Assembly (NCBI GenBank): GCA_047626155.1
Contig: JBLHRR010000222.1
Coordinates: 1-6,174, forward strand
Reading direction: 5' to 3'
Source of the DNA: CALGLS01 sp047626155
Lineage (GTDB): Bacteria > Bacteroidota > Bacteroidia > Chitinophagales > Saprospiraceae
DNA length: 6,174 nt
Part shown: positions 4,568 to 6,174 of the stretch, piece after piece
How the letters are laid out: each line of letters opens with the position of its first letter
How positions within the stretch are numbered: position 1 is the stretch's first letter
Program-made: the position numbers and the translations under genes
The notes under the pieces: model-generated
Told to the model about the DNA's origin: nothing
Databases searched by the model: none
What the model saw: the letters and a program-made list of their open reading frames with translations, nothing else

Positions 4568-6174
4568 ATGACAAACACTTTCCGTTTTTTTACGTCTATA
4601 CTAATCCTAATTTCATTTCAACTTATAGCACAGACTCAGAAAAATTTTGAGGCATTGGATGTCTTTCAGCTTGAATACGCTAACGACCCACAAATCTCTC
4701 CAGATGGGAATACAGTTGTGTACCGAAGAACAGGTTTTGATATAATGAAGGACGCCTCAAAGGGGGATTTATGGTTGTTGAGTAACGACGGTAGAACGCA
4801 CGAAAAGTTAACGTCAAGACAGTCTAATGAGAGTCAGGGGCGCTGGTCACCTTCTGGGGATCGAATTGCTTTTGTAAGCAAAGGTGATCACGGTAGTGAA
4901 GTATATGTGTATTGGATGGTGTCGGGAGCGCTTGCCAAATTAACGCAGTTAGAAAATAGTCCGTCGTCGATCTCTTGGTCTCCTAATGGGGAATCAATAG
5001 CCTTTACAATGAAGGTAAATGCGAAAGCTCCGGTAATTGCTAAGATGCCAGAGAAGCCGAAAGATGCAAAATGGGCCAAGGCTCCAAGAATTACAGACAG
5101 ACTGAAACACGAGGCTGATGGCGCTGGGTATTTAAAACCTGGATTCACTCATATTTTTACGATTCCTTCGGAAGGGGGTACTCCGCGACAATTAACAAAC
5201 GGAAATTTTAATCACCGAGGTGGCCTTTCTTGGTCTCCCAATAGTGAACTTATTTATTTTTCGGCGAATCGAAATGAAAACTGGGAGTATGAATTCAGAA
5301 ACAGTGAAGTTTATTCAGTGAATGTTGCAAGTGGTTTAATACTTGCGCTAACAGATCGAAATGGCCCCGATAGTTCCCCGAAAATTTCTCCAGATGGAAA
5401 ACATATTGCCTATACGGGTTACAAGGATAAAGTGCAGACATATCAGGTGCAGACCTTGCAATTAATGGATGCAAATGGATCGAATAAAAAAACAATTTCA
5501 GGCAAGCTCGATCGCGATGTGAAAAATATAGTTTGGGCAAGTGATAGTGAAGGGTTGTATTTTATGTATAATGACCTAGGAATCACTAAAATTGGTCATA
5601 TCGATTTAAGTGGAAATGTGACAGATATCGTCTCCAATGTTGGAGGAACAACACTTGGAAGACCTTATGCAAGTGGAAGCTTTAGTGTCGCTATTGATGG
5701 AAGCATAGTCTATACGATGTCGAAACCGGATAGCCCTTCCGATCTGGCTATCGTTAGCAATAGAGCAAGGACTCCACAAACAATTACTCGCTTAAATGAT
5801 GACCTATTGCCTTTCCGAAGTATGGGAGAAGTAGTAGAGATTTGGTATAAATCTTCTGTCGATAAGCGAGATATTCAGGGATGGGTTGTATATCCTCCTA
5901 ATCACAAAAAAGGGACGAAGCTTCCTTTGCTTGTTGAAAATCATGGAGGTCCGATCTTAAATTATGGGCCACATTTTTCCGCAGAGATCCAACTTTATGC
6001 CGCGGCAGGTTATGCTGTTTTCTATCCAAATCCACGAGGAAGTACAAGCTATGGAGAGGAATTTGGAAATCTCTTGTATAATAATTATCCCGGGGAAGAC
6101 TATAATGATGTGATGGATGGCGTAGATGAATTGATTAAGCAGGGAATTGCAGACGAAAATAAACTGTATGTTAC
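4568..6174 (+). CDS. Exported S9-family serine peptidase (prolyl oligopeptidase type), 3' end outside window
   Basis: The first 535 codons of a secreted or periplasmic peptidase of the dipeptidyl/acylaminoacyl peptidase type, which trims short peptides. The family is usually about 650-700 residues, so roughly a fifth is missing. The signal peptide is clear: R6, a hydrophobic core (7-20) and probable cleavage after A21 before QTQ. A beta-propeller with PD40/WD40-like repeats follows; its tell-tale motifs are ISPDG (43), WSPSG (93), WSPNG (137), WSPNS (222) and ISPDG (273). The alpha/beta-hydrolase domain begins at about 425, with the oxyanion-loop motif HGGP (459-462), then YAVFYPNPRGSTSYG (482-496) and the GEDYNDVMDGVD helix. 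The sequence stops at ...NKLYV, directly before where the nucleophile motif G-x-S-x-G is expected; the Ser, Asp and His are therefore not visible and activity cannot be confirmed. The gene has its own promoter and follows the ettA terminator. Confidence 0.93.
   Translation, partial: MTNTFRFFTSILILISFQLIAQTQKNFEALDVFQLEYANDPQISPDGNTVVYRRTGFDIMKDASKGDLWLLSNDGRTHEKLTSRQSNESQGRWSPSGDRIAFVSKGDHGSEVYVYWMVSGALAKLTQLENSPSSISWSPNGESIAFTMKVNAKAPVIAKMPEKPKDAKWAKAPRITDRLKHEADGAGYLKPGFTHIFTIPSEGGTPRQLTNGNFNHRGGLSWSPNSELIYFSANRNENWEYEFRNSEVYSVNVASGLILALTDRNGPDSSPKISPDGKHIAYTGYKDKVQTYQVQTLQLMDANGSNKKTISGKLDRDVKNIVWASDSEGLYFMYNDLGITKIGHIDLSGNVTDIVSNVGGTTLGRPYASGSFSVAIDGSIVYTMSKPDSPSDLAIVSNRARTPQTITRLNDDLLPFRSMGEVVEIWYKSSVDKRDIQGWVVYPPNHKKGTKLPLLVENHGGPILNYGPHFSAEIQLYAAAGYAVFYPNPRGSTSYGEEFGNLLYNNYPGEDYNDVMDGVDELIKQGIADENKLYV

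Noticed and set aside
4888..5540. Two minus-strand open frames (4888-5148 and 5295-5540) opposite the S9 peptidase
   Set aside because: The plus strand has one continuous, family-consistent reading frame from 4568 to the window end, so these are shadows.

Overview
The window looks like chromosomal DNA from a member of the Bacteroidota, most likely the family Flavobacteriaceae. It is AT-rich. Promoter candidates fit the Bacteroidota pattern (TTTG about 19-20 bases before TAnnTTTG), and most genes have an A-rich leader rather than a Shine-Dalgarno site. The protein repertoire is also flavobacterial in style: a 60-residue CAL67264-like membrane protein next to EttA, and a secreted S9 peptidase with a signal peptide ending Ala|Gln. 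All real genes lie on the plus strand. No mobile element, CRISPR array, rRNA or tRNA was recognised.

Region 1 (1-349) has no gene. It opens with a composite 60-base tandem repeat (1-143, probably continuing to the left) made of five degenerate 8-base units plus a 20-base hairpin cassette. Two short inverted repeats (230-246 and 248-268) and a -7-like element (288-295) follow. The perfect 8-5-8 inverted repeat at 248-268 is the best operator candidate in the window.

Region 2 (350-2261) is a compact three-gene operon: an NAD(P)H-dependent FMN reductase, a MarR-type repressor 10 bases later, and a pirin (quercetinase-type bicupin) 27 bases after that, closed by a clear intrinsic terminator (2238-2261). 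The inferred role is a MarR-controlled response to quinones, flavonoids or other redox-active aromatics. The repressor would sense the stress, the flavoprotein would reduce the compound and the pirin would oxidatively cleave or otherwise handle it.

Region 3 (2262-2490) is non-coding with several possible RNA stems, two of which compete for the same bases. Its function is unknown.

Region 4 (2491-4513) holds the small membrane protein and ettA, which encodes an ABC-F translation factor, 40 bases apart and probably cotranscribed. A 64-base array of eight degenerate octamers follows ettA, and then a strong terminator (4484-4513).

Region 5 (4518 to the right edge) has a good Bacteroidota promoter and the first 535 codons of an exported S9-family serine peptidase. 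The window ends just before the expected nucleophile motif, so the catalytic triad is not visible.

The genes are of known types. The least explained material is intergenic: two unrelated spacers share an 8-base tandem grammar beginning AAT, one spacer carries GNRA-capped hairpins, and the leader at 2262-2490 could fold in alternative ways.
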